Shown one piece after another: positions 20,559 to 31,782 of a stretch of DNA of 64,000 nucleotides. The position numbers were made by a program, and so were the translations under genes. The stretch is from NCBI RefSeq assembly GCF_026210795.1, contig NC_089459.1:496001-560000 (forward strand), read 5' to 3'. The DNA comes from Rhizophagus irregularis (Eukaryota; Glomeromycota; Glomeromycetes; Glomerales; Glomeraceae). Each line of letters opens with the position of its first letter. The first letter of the stretch is position 1. The notes beneath the pieces were generated by a model. The model was not told where the DNA came from, ran no database searches, and saw only the letters and a list, made by a program, of their open reading frames with translations.

Positions 20559-21931
20559 ACATGTAATGTTTTAAGATGTCACATTATTTTTCCTTCAATA
20601 TTAAGTTCTAATTTTTGTTGTAAATTATTTTCACATAATATACTGTATCTCAATAAATTTGTTTTTAATATTTATTCTTTCTAAAACAATCATCGCACAA
20701 TCCCTACGTAGAATTATCTTTAATTGTAAATAACTCGATGGATTCTTATGAATAATTTGTATCAAATCCTTATGCCTCATGTTATGTGTTGTTTATAATC
20801 TGCAAATCAAACATTTAGAAATTAATTATAGAAGAAACTCGATATTATTCACTTGCCGGCATTACGAACGATATTAGTTTACCTTAAAACAAAGCTATCC
20901 TATTTATCCCAGGAATTATTTAAAATTGAAATTATATCAGGTATTTGTACGGAACATGGCTAAATTGCCCAGAATTAGCCTAATTCTACAGAATTAATAT
21001 TTTTTATAATGGGGTACGCCGCAAAAGTGGGGCTCTTTTAATCAGTTTTCAACATTTTTGATAAACTCAACTCTTGCTTGATAATCAAAACATTATAATA
21101 ATACAATTTTATTGGTTAGTACTGAGACACGACTACGTGACTTGAATTTTTTTGATAAAAGAGCGCTATACATGAATTATTTTAATCATTCTTTAGTAAT
21201 ATCTAATAAAAATCATCAAAATTTCCAATTAATTCATTCATAAATTAGATTTTTTTTTTTAGTAAATAGTAAATTTTCTTCAAACAAGATTTTGAGATTT
21301 TTTGAATTGAAATAAAAATACCTAACCAAAACCCGCATCATCCTCTAAGTAAAATATTCAGATTATGCAATTAATTTTGTATACATTACTGACAAGCAAT
21401 TTACAAGTGTTTTTAATAAAGCAATCTATAAATATTTTACATTACAAAGCAATTTACAAGTGCCTTAGATTGTGTGTTAACAATAAATGATCAAGTGACC
21501 ACCAAATCCTTAGTATAGCCGAAGAATAGACGACGCGATAAATTTAGACACTTCTAGTCCGATATTTATAAAGTTGACTGTTAAAACCGGTGGTTGGACA
21601 TAAAGTCCTAGAATCACCGCAAGTGATATTTCTAATAATGGCGGTATAACAATGATTACATCATGTAATTTATTGTAAATAATTCCTACACAATTTGAAT
21701 TAAAATGAAAATTTTGGTTGATTTTTCGCTTGAAAAGTAAACTGCGCTTCCTATACAAACGGAAATTGTAATAATTGCGTAAATGAAAATGGAAATCAGT
21801 CCACAGAAGACTTCCTATCGGTTTTATAGGAAATAAAAAGTGACGAAAAACCTTTTCAGTGCAAATGTGAAATATATTGATCGCAAAATAAGTAAATGAG
21901 TATGTGAGAGCACGATAGTTGCGATAATATT
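20559..21931. other. Intergenic, no supported gene
   Basis: A minus-strand frame of 82 codons (21510-21758) encodes a hydrophobic stretch (VIIVIPPLLEISLAVILGLY) and could be a relic exon of a membrane protein, but no splice partners are seen. An imperfect inverted pair GGGGCTCTTTTAATCA/TGATAAAAGAGCGC (21030-21175) hints at an eroded MITE. Confidence 0.35.
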
Positions 21932-22176
21932 TTATAAATGTGCCGATTTCTTTCGATCTTCTAAAATCATTTCCAACACTCCGACTTTACTGTTCAAAAT
22001 GCAGGCATTGTAATCCCTTCTCTGTTTTGGAGTCAAGCTGTCAAGTACTTCTTGTAGTTCGGGAGACAGTTGTAGTTGTCCTTAGATGACAATAATGGTA
22101 TTAATAAACTTGAAAACTTGCTATATACTCTAAAAACTTACTTACCACCATTACTACTGTTACCAGCACCATCCAT
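21932..22176 (-). CDS. Small two-exon protein, 59 aa, unknown function
   Basis: On the minus strand, exon 1 (22176-22146, 31 nt) starts ATGGATGGTGCTGGTAACAG. It is followed by a consensus donor GTAAGT and a 65-nt intron ending CTAAG. Exon 2 (22080-21932) ends with TAA. The join keeps phase (180 nt in all). The product begins MDGAGNSSNGGQLQLSPELQ, continues EVLDSLTPKQRRDYNACILN and ends in a charged EDRKKSAHL. It is Gly/Asn/Ser-rich at the N-terminus and then predicted helical, with no signal peptide or membrane segment. I do not recognise a family. Support is the consensus splice sites, phase maintenance and GC content above the neighbouring DNA. It is too short and too split for an ORF scan. 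Confidence 0.6.
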
Positions 22177-22725
22177 ATTTGTAATATTTACGAGAAATGT
22201 ATAAAAAAAATGTATTTTTTTTTTTGAAAGAAATTATTTAAAAACGTATTTTTTTATAGATTGCTGAAAGAAATGATTTAAAAACTTTTATAAATTTTAT
22301 GTTACATGATAATTGTCATAATGATATAATTGACTTTCTTCTCACAACTCCCCTAGATTTTAATATCCTGGTACCGGTTAATGGCGCAGACGCAGCGTCA
22401 CAGCCACCTATCATGTGATACAACAAATTAGAAACTCTTGTTGCGAACATTATATTCCAATAATTTATAATTTTATCATAACGATTAAAATATTATATAA
22501 ACAATACAGTTGGACCTCTATGTACCGATACTATATCAGTATATCAAATTATTTTTACATATACCGTCATTAATGCAGCACTAATATGTCATGTGATTTG
22601 GATGGAACCTTTATGTTAACTTTGGCCAAATTTATAGTGTTGGCCCGAATTAATACCAGTGTAACCTAAAGTATTGGTACATTTTACCATGTATTAATTA
22701 TAAAAGGGAAAAGTATTGAGAATTG
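22177..22725. other. Intergenic
   Basis: Two direct copies of a short segment (TGAAAGAAAT(T/G)ATTTAAAAAC, about 22225 and 22264) occur. A GC-richer patch, GGCGCAGACGCAGCGTCACA, is at about 22383. No gene is supported. Confidence 0.4.
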
Positions 22726-22729
22726 TGAA

Positions 22730-23002
22730 ATGAGACAGGCAATTATGCTCTTTCAGGGTGAAGCAGAAAAAAATTATAAAGCTATTTTATTCGAGAGTAT
22801 TTTAAAAGTTATCACCCTGCAGTTAAAGATCTAATTCATGCTATTTTTGATTTACCAATACTATATTGAAAAGCTTATAGACTTTCTCAGCCCTTTCCCT
22901 CTTTCGCAAAAGCATTAGAAAATTTTGGTTTACCTTTAACGCAAAGCACGACAACCCTACTGCAATGATTGGGTTTTAAGCTTAAGTATAAAGCTTATTT
23001 AT
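22730..23002 (+). pseudogene. Degraded coding relic, unknown family
   Basis: ATG at 22730 opens MRQAIMLFQGEAEKNYKAIL. After one frame change, YFKSYHPAVKDLIHAIFDLP, then AYRLSQPFPSFAKALENFGL and PLTQSTTTLLQ follow in one frame, interrupted by TGA codons. The composition and continuity look like former protein-coding DNA. No domain is recognised. Confidence 0.4.
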
Positions 23003-23169
23003 GACTTCTGTAGCTTAATGCAAATTTTTTATTTGTGGCTTATTAGTTATTACAAATATGGAGTGAATAAATACAAGAGATTATACTACGAAAGACTATT
23101 AAACAATTTGTTTCAATGTTTAATGTTGAAATCGATTGTTGAAAATTTTACTAATACACCAGATTACAG

Positions 23170-24950
23170 CTCATACAGGATCTCTTCCTCTTCCCCTTCC
23201 CCTCCCTTTACTCACTTCACTATTCTCTTTTAATACTATTGGTAAGAATTGTGAAAAGGTAACAACTCTAGATCGTTCTGGTGTAACTCCAGTTGCATAC
23301 TTGATTCTAGACTTCACAATGCGTTGCTAACTTTCCCTTTCAAACTCCTTAAACTTCTCAATCTTTTCTGACACCTCAAGCAAAAATAAAGGAATTTGCC
23401 TTGGTCGCTCAAAAAGCTCCAAAGATACCATTAGCTTTATACCCATTATTTTGAGCATCGATCTTGGTAGAAATATCTCGTTCACATGAGATAAGCTAAT
23501 ACATGAGCTGTCCATGTACGTTTAGGAGTATTCCTCATTAAACCATTCATTTTTGTGATTGTATTAAGGTGACTAGAGATGCTCTTAATAACAAAAATAT
23601 CGGGCGTTTCTGATTGATCATAACTCTCTGCTGGAATAGGAAAGGTGTTAGATATATAGTGAAATTTTTTGGATAGACTGTCTAATTGATGAACTTTTCT
23701 CTTTATTTTTGCGATGGCTTTCTCAAACTCCTCGCTGTTTCTTTAATCAGTTATATCATTATTCTCGCCTTCTATATCATCATCATCATAATTACTTTCC
23801 TCAATGATCTCATCAAACAGTATCATGTACCTATGCGCCTCCGTACTTATACATTCATTCTCATCCGTCAAACTTAACCTTTCAGACAAAAAATTCAATT
23901 CATTATCGCTCAAAAGTTTATGAACCTGATTTAGTGTTTCCTCATCTCCCATATCAATAATATAATAATTCGCCTTAGCATCTCGAGTATGCCATATCGA
24001 CTTGAGTTTCTCGTAATATACTGGGAATTTGGTTTTCCTGAAAGTATCAGAAACTTCGAAAACAGAGTTCAGAACATCTTCTTGAGTAATATCTTCTTCA
24101 GCCAACTCTTCTTCGTTTCCATAAGAAGATCTTGCGGGTTAATAATTAAATTATATCCTGAGTCCTGACCTTTTTTAATGAAGTTGATGGTAATTCATCA
24201 TCGTATGATCGCTTATGTCCAAATGATGTATCTGCTTCTTCTCCTTTTGACATCTTACCTCGTTTCAATGAGCGTGAATTAATTTTATCAACATATTCTT
24301 CACATTTTTGATTACAAGTAACCTCAAGCACATTTAATGCGTCAATTTGCGATTGTTTATTGAAAATATCCTTGAAAATGAGAACGCAACCAAAGTCATT
24401 GGCACTTTGAGAAGTCTTAATCAACGTTTATACGTACCTCCTTTACCATTAAATCTTTTTCAGTCTTGACATTATTCCAAAAGTTTTCTTCTTCAGGTGG
24501 AATGCGGTTAGTAAATATCAATAAAGATGGTATGTCCAATATGCTATTTCGCATGATCTTTCTGGAGGAACAATACCTCACAACCGTCACACTGAGGAAT
24601 GATACTCTATACTCAGAGATTATTTACGGTACGTACAGTAATTCTTTTTTTCAAATTGACAAACCTGTTGAATCAGAAAAGTTGCACGCTCTTTGCTAAT
24701 ACTATCCTGTTTCTCGATAAGAACGTTACTTAAATATGTAAGATATCGTTTTCTCCATATAGATTTTTGATCAGCCAGCGAACGAACTTCAGAGACACAA
24801 TTAGTTTTCAGTGCTTCTAAAAATCCCATATACGACCATTCTGAGATAGGTGTACTCTCGAAATATAGATTTATCAGGTCTAAACAAAGTTTTACAGATA
24901 TCAAGCAAAAAGTAAGCAAATCGAAAGTTGTCAGAAATTGGGAAATAGCA
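23170..24950 (-). pseudogene. Multi-exon gene with in-frame stops, unknown family
   Basis: Minus-strand blocks in order: 24919-24650 (SEWSYMGFLEALKTNCVSEV...FLIQQ, ending at a CAG|GTTTGT donor); ENFWNNVKTEKDLMVKE near 24450; 24424-24180 (KTSQSANDFGCVLIFKDIFN...LPSTSLKK, donor GTCAGG); then 24140-23175, starting YGNEEELAEEDITQEDVLNS. The last block stays in one frame past a TAA at 23743, needs a frame change near 23500, passes a TAG at 23327, and ends in an Arg/Gly-rich tail (GRGRGRGRD). The acidic DDDDIEGEN stretch and lack of hydrophobic segments suggest a soluble, perhaps nuclear protein. Two in-frame stops plus a frameshift indicate a pseudogene. I do not recognise the family. Confidence 0.5.
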
Positions 24951-25009
24951 TTACGCGTAGAAATCTATACGTGATCTGATTTCAGATAATAGGCCAGTTC
25001 ACAAATTCT

Positions 25010-25210
25010 ATTGGTTGGTATAACTCGATCAGACGTGAACCAGTGAACTACCAATACTATTTGCCATTCAGACTCGCATATAGAGAATCATTTTTACCAA
25101 AGCATCATCTTGCAAAGAGGAAAGAGCTTCAGAGAAGCTTAATTAAAGGTACTGCGCATGAATGTTTTGAATTAGGTGGTGTAAGGCATTTAGCTTAGAT
25201 TTCAAAGTTA
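25010..25210 (+). pseudogene. Short coding relic
   Basis: An open stretch encodes VNYQYYLPFRLAYRESFLPK, HHLAKRKELQRSLIKGTAHE and CFELGGVRHLA, then a stop. It has no initiator and looks like a fragment of a larger protein. No family recognised. Confidence 0.3.
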
Positions 25211-26551
25211 CATGATTCTAATCGTTACCAATGATAACAGTTTTCTACAAAGAAAAAAAAATTGATGCAAATGCCCTGAAGTGGATGAAACTTTATTAAT
25301 AATTTTTCAAGTTCATAGTTAATCAGAAATGATGGAACTATCAAAATGCCGATATATAATAAGAAAAGTAATATATTTATTTTGGGACATCTATAGAGGC
25401 ATAAAAATCGATTAAGATGATGGTGTTCTTCTAAAAGCTAGCTGAGCAATAAAACCAATTTGCCTTATTATTACTTTGCGGAATATACGGGTTCGTTTGA
25501 TTGTAAATATTGATGATGCAAATAATGGTAGATTTAAATTTTATTAATTTTATTAGAATTTTCATTTAATTTTTCTTGCTTTTATATTTGTACAAGAAGG
25601 ATAAAAAGATTTACTAACTGGGATATCACCTTTTTATGTAATTCACAGGATCGATTTTGTTATACGCTTTTAGGGGAAATTATGTTAATATGTTTGCATC
25701 ACGAAAATGTGATCAACAGACTCAATTGGTTTGAAAAGGATAAAGGAAGAAATGGGGTTGATACTTTAATGATGTGTCAAAAGTACAAAATATATACAGA
25801 AAGAAAAAAATATCTTAATATTTTCCCTATTTTTCTTGCCAAAAATTCATTTTATTCATCAATGTGTAGATAATTGTTTAATAGAAAGTCATGATTTATT
25901 GCAACCTTATTTGCTAAATGAGTTTTTCTATAATGTGATATGATTATTTAAACAATAAAATTATCCAATATATCTTATGTAATTGAAAGAAAACTAAATT
26001 TAGTTTTAGATAATGAAAAATTCTTGTAAATAAATTATTTATTTTTATTTTAATTTATTTCTGAACATTGTCTGTTACATTAACAGGATGTTAAACCAAT
26101 TTAGCAGTACTTTAAGTTTTTTTTATTGAAAATTTTTAGTTATGTGGAATTTTGTGATTTCAATCATGTGTAATTTGTAATATAAACAAACTTAGTACAT
26201 TACTTTTTTTCTCGGTAGGATTTCTGGTTTTATTCCCTTTTAAATAAATAAATATGAGAAACATATTTGTTTTTTCTCAGTAGGCTCTCTTTTGATATTT
26301 AAAAATGTAGTTTCAAATGTTCTTTTTTGTTTTTCTAAGTAGGTTTTGTTCCCTTATTTGGAAAAAAAAATATTAACGAAAGTTTAAAAGGACAGTTATT
26401 ATATTTAAATATGTAGGCTTTCTTTCTTAGAAATGGTAAGCTTTTATTTTTTGTTTTATATTATAGGGAAAATTCTTTTACCTTGAATCAAGTAATATAC
26501 TTTTACGCTATTAAAGCTATATAATATTGTAGATATAGGAAATAATTAATT
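25211..26551. other. AT-rich intergenic DNA
   Basis: No gene supported. At 26205-26450 there are four loosely repeated T-rich tracts each ending in (C/A)(G/A/T)GTAGG (near 26214, 26280, 26339, 26415), resembling reiterated splice acceptors in plus orientation, but no matching donors are visible. Confidence 0.35.
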
Positions 26552-26789
26552 ATGAAGACTAATATACCGGCTGAATCTGCTTATTTGTTAGATGGAGATA
26601 ACTTTGAAGTTAATGTGTATTCCTACCTAGTAAATAAAAGAAACAAAAGTTAACTCAATATTTAATACATATAAAACAAATAGAACTTGATAAAGAAGAT
26701 GAAAGTAACACAAATATTCTTATAAAGTCTATTCTCTGGATGAAGATGGAAGGTCTCAACTTAACACAATACCCTCTGCTAAGTTAACC
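26552..26789 (+). pseudogene. Coding relic, unknown
   Basis: ATG at 26552 gives MKTNIPAESAYLLDGDNFEV and stops after 33 codons (stop at 26651-26653). A second open stretch (26674 onward) gives KQIELDKEDESNTNILIKSI then LWMKMEGLNLTQYPLLS. They may be two exons or one frame split by mutations. No family recognised. Confidence 0.25.
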
Positions 26790-27554
26790 TTTAGAATTGT
26801 CCATTAGTGTACAATTTAGTTTTTGGGAAATTGCTGAACACTATATAAGAGAATATGAAAGGTAGAAGGGATTTGTGGTAAAACGATATAGAGTTTTGAT
26901 TTTGTTTTTCCAGAAATAAAAATTTTATATTAAAAAGAAATAGAAATAAAGTTTCCAAAAAAAGAGAGAAAAGCAACAAAGTTGTAAAATTTAAGAGATT
27001 TACCTTTCTAAACCAAAGCATGAAAATTAAGAAAATAGAAAAATCTCATCTTTCAGTAGGTAACTGATATTAAATAATGCTTTTTTTTCTTATATATAAT
27101 ATCTAATAAGTCTTATTAGAATAGTTCTCACTCTTTAGACATTAGCATGCTTAAAGTTGTCTGCCTAAACCTCTCCAAAATTCTATGATTAGTTTCTCCA
27201 AGATTTTACTATAGTTTTATTATAGTTTTGGCAAGGTTTTGGCAATTTTGGCATTTATAATAAGTTTTGTCAAGTTTCACTTTTCTCCAGAGTTTCGCCA
27301 ACTTTTTAATAAGACTTTCATATAGTTTCGGCAAAGTTTTGCTATTTCAGCATTTTGCCAACTTGCCAAAACCCCCTAATTTCTCTAGCAACCTTAAGCA
27401 TGCTATTAATTAAAGCATGATCAGAAGGCTTACTGCGTAAGAATCTATTAGGATACTAATGTTGAATGTTGATTTATGTATGATGTACTGTATATTTCTG
27501 ATCTAACTAAATATTATTTATCTAAATATTTTAAATTTACAAATTTATGTAATA
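26790..27554. other. Intergenic with TTTTGGCAA-rich patch
   Basis: From about 27200 to 27385 the words TTTTGGCAA(G/A)/TTTCGCCAA/TTTTGCCAA recur at short intervals, forming an irregular low-complexity block. No gene is seen. The minus-strand frame at 26791-27021 is Leu/Phe-rich noise. Confidence 0.4.
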
Positions 27555-27835
27555 TATTATAATTTTATACATAATACTTTTACAATATAATAAAGTTATT
27601 TCTACAATACTTTTATGATACTTTTACGATGTAGTAAATTATTTTTGCAAATCTTTAAAATATTTTTACAGTATAATAAAGTTATTTTTACAAATCTTTA
27701 AAATACTTTTACAATATAATAAAGTTATTTTTACAAGTCTTTAAAATACTTTTACAATATAATAAAGTTATTTTTACAAGTCTTTAAAATACTTTTACAA
27801 TATAATAAAGTTATTTTCAAAATATTTTTACAATA
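27555..27835. repeat. 43-bp minisatellite, about six copies
   Basis: Core TCTTTAAAATACTTTTACAA plus TATAATAAAGTTATTTTTAC. Consecutive copies start at 27738 and 27781 (exactly 43 bp). The right-hand copies are nearly identical and the left-hand ones more diverged. It abuts the next inverted-repeat element within about 60 bp. Confidence 0.8.
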
Positions 27836-27888
27836 TTTGTATAATATTACATGATCATAAAACTATATTTTTACAATATTGTATTGTG

Positions 27889-28449
27889 CCAGAAGTCTAT
27901 ACTCGACAATAAAAATGTAACACTTAAAAATCTTTCAACTTCTTAAAAAAAATACAATTTAAAAAAAATAAACTGGTAACTTTATTCTTTAAGGTAAGCT
28001 TTATCAAATTACTGGTCAGATTTTTAAAAGAAGATTTACGTAAAAAGTTATAACTTATAAGCATTTGAAATTGCATAATTTTCATATGATCAGCCCAAAT
28101 TTGAAACAAAATATGTTGGCCAGAACTTATGATAATTTGGGCTGATTCCATGCATTGTGATAATGCAGCCAGCCCAAATTATTATAATATGAATTAAATG
28201 CAATTTTTTTTAAAAAAATTTTTTTATCATTATATGACTTTTATGAAATGGTAGTTGCGATTTATTGCTAAAATCTACTTTTTCTTATGTTTTATCTTGT
28301 TTGTAATAATAAATTTTTAAAAATTGCATTTTATTAGTACTTTACATAAGAAATTCTGATTTTTTATTGGCTGAATTTCAGATCACATAATATAGAATCG
28401 GCCAAAAAATTAAAATAAAATCACGTGATTGTCGAGTATAGACTTCTGG
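27889..28449. mobile_element. 561-bp inverted-repeat element
   Basis: The left end CCAGAAGTCTATACTCGACA and the complement of the right end are identical over 22 bp. Target duplication is unclear (flanks ATTGTG and TACCAT). Inside, CAGCCCAAATT occurs three times in alternating orientation (28093, complement near 28133, 28172), giving nested hairpins. No coding frame. A non-autonomous DNA element is likely; family unassigned. Confidence 0.65.
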
Positions 28450-28483
28450 TACCATATAAAAATTTAAATTATATTCTTATGAA

Positions 28484-29777
28484 TATACTTCTCAGCGTAA
28501 TTGATTTTTAAATGCTATAATATTACAGCATAATGCCAAATTGCATATTGATGTAACGTAATTTATTTATACTGACGTAATTAATTTGTACTGACGTATT
28601 AAATTGTACTGATATAATTAATTTTATATTAGACATAATTATTCAATAAGCTAAAAATAAAATTTTAAAAAATAATTCTTTGATACCACTCAAAGTATTC
28701 ACTAACAGCTACAGCAAAATCATTTGAAATAAATATTTATTTTCGCTTTAATAGATCATTTGCTGATAAAAACATCATTGACTAATTCTTTATTCATAAT
28801 ATCATAGCATTTCTAAGGCTATTCCCTATAAAAATAAAGAAAAAAGAAATGTTAGAATAGTTGTTTTAAATTAATTTTACAAAACTCCCTTCTTTACACT
28901 TACCTAAGGTCTCCAAGACGTTCCCAACTCATTATCTACAAAAATAAAGGAAAAAAAAATGTTAGAACGTTTTATTAAGTCAAATCACAAAAATTCTCTT
29001 TATTCAACTTACCCGAGATCCTTCAAGACCGTTTCCAAGTCTTTTCTACAAAATAAAGAAAAAAAGAACTTTAGAATGTTTTTTTTAAATTAATTTTACA
29101 AACTCTCTCCTTTCAACTTACCCGAGATCTCTAAGACATTTCTTAACTATTTCTACAAAAATAAATAAAGAAAAAAAGAAACTTTAAAATGTTTCTTTTA
29201 AGTTAATTTCCCAAACTTCCTCCATTCAACTTACCTGAGGTCCTTTAAGACCATTCCCAAGTCATTCCTTACAAAAATAAAGAAAAAAGAAATGTTAGAA
29301 TGTTTCTTTATCCAAACTCCTCTTTAAAATTTTACTATTTTTTTATTTTTCCCTAAAATCTAAAAGTACGTTTCCTACAAAAAAAAAACCAATCACATTT
29401 TTTTTTAAGAAAAATTCGGTTTAAAAAAACTGAAAAATTGGTGATTAAATAAATATTTTATTTTATTTTTTTTAAAGCTGTTTTTTTTTTAGTTTTTAAT
29501 AAACCGAAACTTAAAAAAATTTTTTTTTTATTATTTGGTTTACCAGATTTTTTAAACCAAAAAAAAAGATTATCCACAAACAATCAGTGGTAAATCGATA
29601 TAAATCATATGACCGAAATCAGCTGATTAATCTGGATAATCTGGGAATACCATAATTAATTCGATAGGTTAATTTAATTACGGTATATCGGCATTTTTAA
29701 AATTTGTAACTGTAATTATTACGGCATATTACGTCAGGTATAATGCCGTAATTAAATCAATTACGCTGAGAAGTATA
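28484..29777. mobile_element. 1.3-kb inverted-repeat element carrying mini-exon array C
   Basis: TATACTTCTCAGCGTAATTG followed by ATTT is exact at both ends in inverted orientation. The flanks CTTATGAA (28476-28483) and CTTATGAG (29778-29785) look like a 7-8 bp target duplication. Subterminal regions contain scattered ACGGCAT/ATGCCGT and CGTAATTA words. The middle (28800-29330) is a tandem array of splice-site-bounded units. No transposase frame was seen. hAT or MULE affinity is possible from the duplication length, but the TIR does not settle it. Confidence 0.65.
28800..29330 (-). repeat. Tandem array of mini-exon-like units (array C)
   Basis: On the minus strand each ~110-bp unit reads: TTCTTTTTTTCTTTATTTT-type tract, TGTAG acceptor (TATAG or GTAAG in others), a 31-33 nt block, then GTAAGT(T/G). 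Donor complements (CTTAC) start at 28899, 29008, 29117 and 29230: spacing 109, 109 and 113. Block lengths are 32, 33, 31 and 33 nt with a shared core like GACTTGGGAA(C/T)GGTCTT. Both splice signals are better conserved than most of the spacer. Confidence 0.65.
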
Positions 29778-29879
29778 CTTATGAGTCTTAATTGTTTATA
29801 ATTTTATAATTGCTATTATATAATTGCAATATCATAAAAATATTGTAAAAACATTGCAAAAAATTAAGGGTTTTAGTAA

Positions 29880-30130
29880 AGTTTTCTTTAAATTAAAATG
29901 CTATCTTGCTAAAAAAAGTCTATATACAGTATTTCCTAAACTTCTGCATTAGTAACAAGTAGTAATAAAAAGTTATAGGTAGTGCTCAAATTTTTTTAGC
30001 AGTGATAAGTAGTAATAGGCATTTTTTGGTAATAATGGATAATAACAAGTAATACTCAAATTTTTTTTAGTATTAATAAGAAGTTGTAAGTAGTATCCAA
30101 ATTTTTTTTGGCAGTGATAATCATTAATTA
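29880..30130. repeat. Imperfect AGTAGTAATAA-type repeats
   Basis: Irregular repeats of AA(C/G)(A/T)AGTA(G/A)TAATA and TCAAATTTTTTTTAG(C/T)A(G/T) recur three or four times at 50-60 bp spacing. Low complexity, no gene. Confidence 0.5.
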
Positions 30131-30235
30131 TTATGATACTTCAAGTAAAATATTGAATAAAAAATTTGTTCAAATAGAATTCTAACAATTTTTAATTTAA
30201 ATATTTCATTTTGTTTAATAAAAGATTATATTTTT

Positions 30236-30421
30236 TTTAGTGAATTTATCTTATCTCTTACTATTACTAAATTTAAGATCAATTTAAAAAGATTTAATTA
30301 TGTTAAATTTGATAATAGGTTTAAATCTATTAGTGATATTATCACCATTAATAGCAATTTTATTCATAAAGTTTTTGCAAATTGTAAACAGTATTTATCT
30401 AAACCAAAAGGTAAAAGGTGA
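30236..30421 (+). pseudogene. Possible relic exon
   Basis: After a TTTTTTTTAG acceptor-like site, a frame stays open for about 60 codons (SEFILSLTITKFKINLKRFN, then NRFKSISDIITINSNFIHKV, FANCKQYLSKPKGKR) and ends at TGA. The Lys/Ile/Asn-rich composition is partly due to AT content. No family recognised. Confidence 0.25.
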
Positions 30422-30871
30422 TGCAAATGAAGTATACTTAATAATTCTAATAATTCATTAAATAGTTATGTTATTCGTTATTTTCTTTGCTTTGTAAGAT
30501 GCAAGTTTTCAGATTTTTGAATTACTAATTCTTTACATAATTTATATCTTTCTATAAAATAATTTTCTTTTATTCTTTTAAATATACTAACAATATTACT
30601 ATTATTTCAATTTTTATTGTAACTTATAAAATTCATTAAATAATGGCCAAATAATTTTTCAAAAAATCAATTAAAGTTTGCATTAATAAATAAAGCCAAT
30701 AAAGTAATTAGTATATGAATTTAAAAAAGATATGTTGAAAGTTAAATATAAAGTTATTAGAGAAAGATAAACAATTAAAGGAATTGGATTAAATAATGAT
30801 TTATTAAGCAAACTCCCTATAATGGTAATTAATTTTCAAATCCAAAATGATTTTGATTTTAATTTAATATA
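30422..30871. other. AT-rich intergenic DNA
   Basis: Nothing recognised. Confidence 0.4.
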
Positions 30872-30889
30872 AAATGTTAAATAATATAT

Positions 30890-31207
30890 TTATTTATTTA
30901 TTTATTTTATGGCTAGTCAGGAGGACTATATTGAAGATCAAAAATTACAAGTATACTATGAAAAATATGAAATACAGTATAGAACTTCACCTCAGAGTAA
31001 TGAACTATAGTTTGGAATAACAGGTCCTAACTAGTATTAAATTGTAACTATTTAAAGAGAAATAGACATTAAACAGTAACAAACTTAAGTAAAATATATG
31101 AAAACAAATACTAATTATTGGTGAACTGTACCATAAACTTAAAAAAACCTCAAGGAAAAGAAAAAACTGGAACCTCTGCAGTTAAACAATTACGTAACTG
31201 CTGAAAT
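30890..31207 (-). mobile_element. Non-LTR retroposon insertion with 18-bp target duplication
   Basis: A perfect 18-bp direct repeat AAATGTTAAATAATATAT flanks the segment (30872-30889 and 31208-31225). On the minus strand the insert ends in a (TAAA)n-like tail (about 30888-30905), typical of a LINE or LINE-mobilised SINE. The body begins TCAGCAGTTACGTAATTGTT. No reverse-transcriptase frame is contained in its 318 bp, so it is either a SINE or a strongly 5'-truncated LINE. Confidence 0.75.
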
Positions 31208-31225
31208 AAATGTTAAATAATATAT

Positions 31226-31782
31226 ATTTTTATATTATAGAAATTTATGTAATAGATTATATATAGAATTGTATGAATTTATAAAGATTCAAAATATTAA
31301 ATGTTTATTAATAGAAAATTAGTTTCAAATTAAACAAATTAAATTTCATAACAATGTTTTTTAAAAAAATTCTCCTCCTGTTTTTCATTAACTTATATTA
31401 CAATTTTACAAGTTTAAATTCATTTAAGAGTATAAATAAAAGATGAAGATTTTATACATTAAATTCAAATTTGAAATTTTTATATTATAATAGTATCAAA
31501 TAATTAAATAATTTGTTTTTTTTAAAAAAAAATAAATAAACAATTTTTTTATTAAATGTTATTTTTTGATTTTAGTTAATTTATTTTTAGTGATTTTATT
31601 TTTAGTAACTGATATAATGACATGACCTTTATTATATACTGGGATTATCAACTAAAACTATATTACTTATAATATTTTAATTTTAGTAATAAATGATTCA
31701 GTTTATTTATAATTAATATTTCTAGTAAAACCATTAACTAATTAATTATTTATCATATATTATTACTTTTAAAGTTAAAATT
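31226..31782. other. AT-rich intergenic DNA
   Basis: Nothing recognised. Confidence 0.4.

Noticed and set aside
21030-21175. GGGGCTCTTTTAATCA inverted pair as a MITE
   Set aside because: Short imperfect match with no target duplication.
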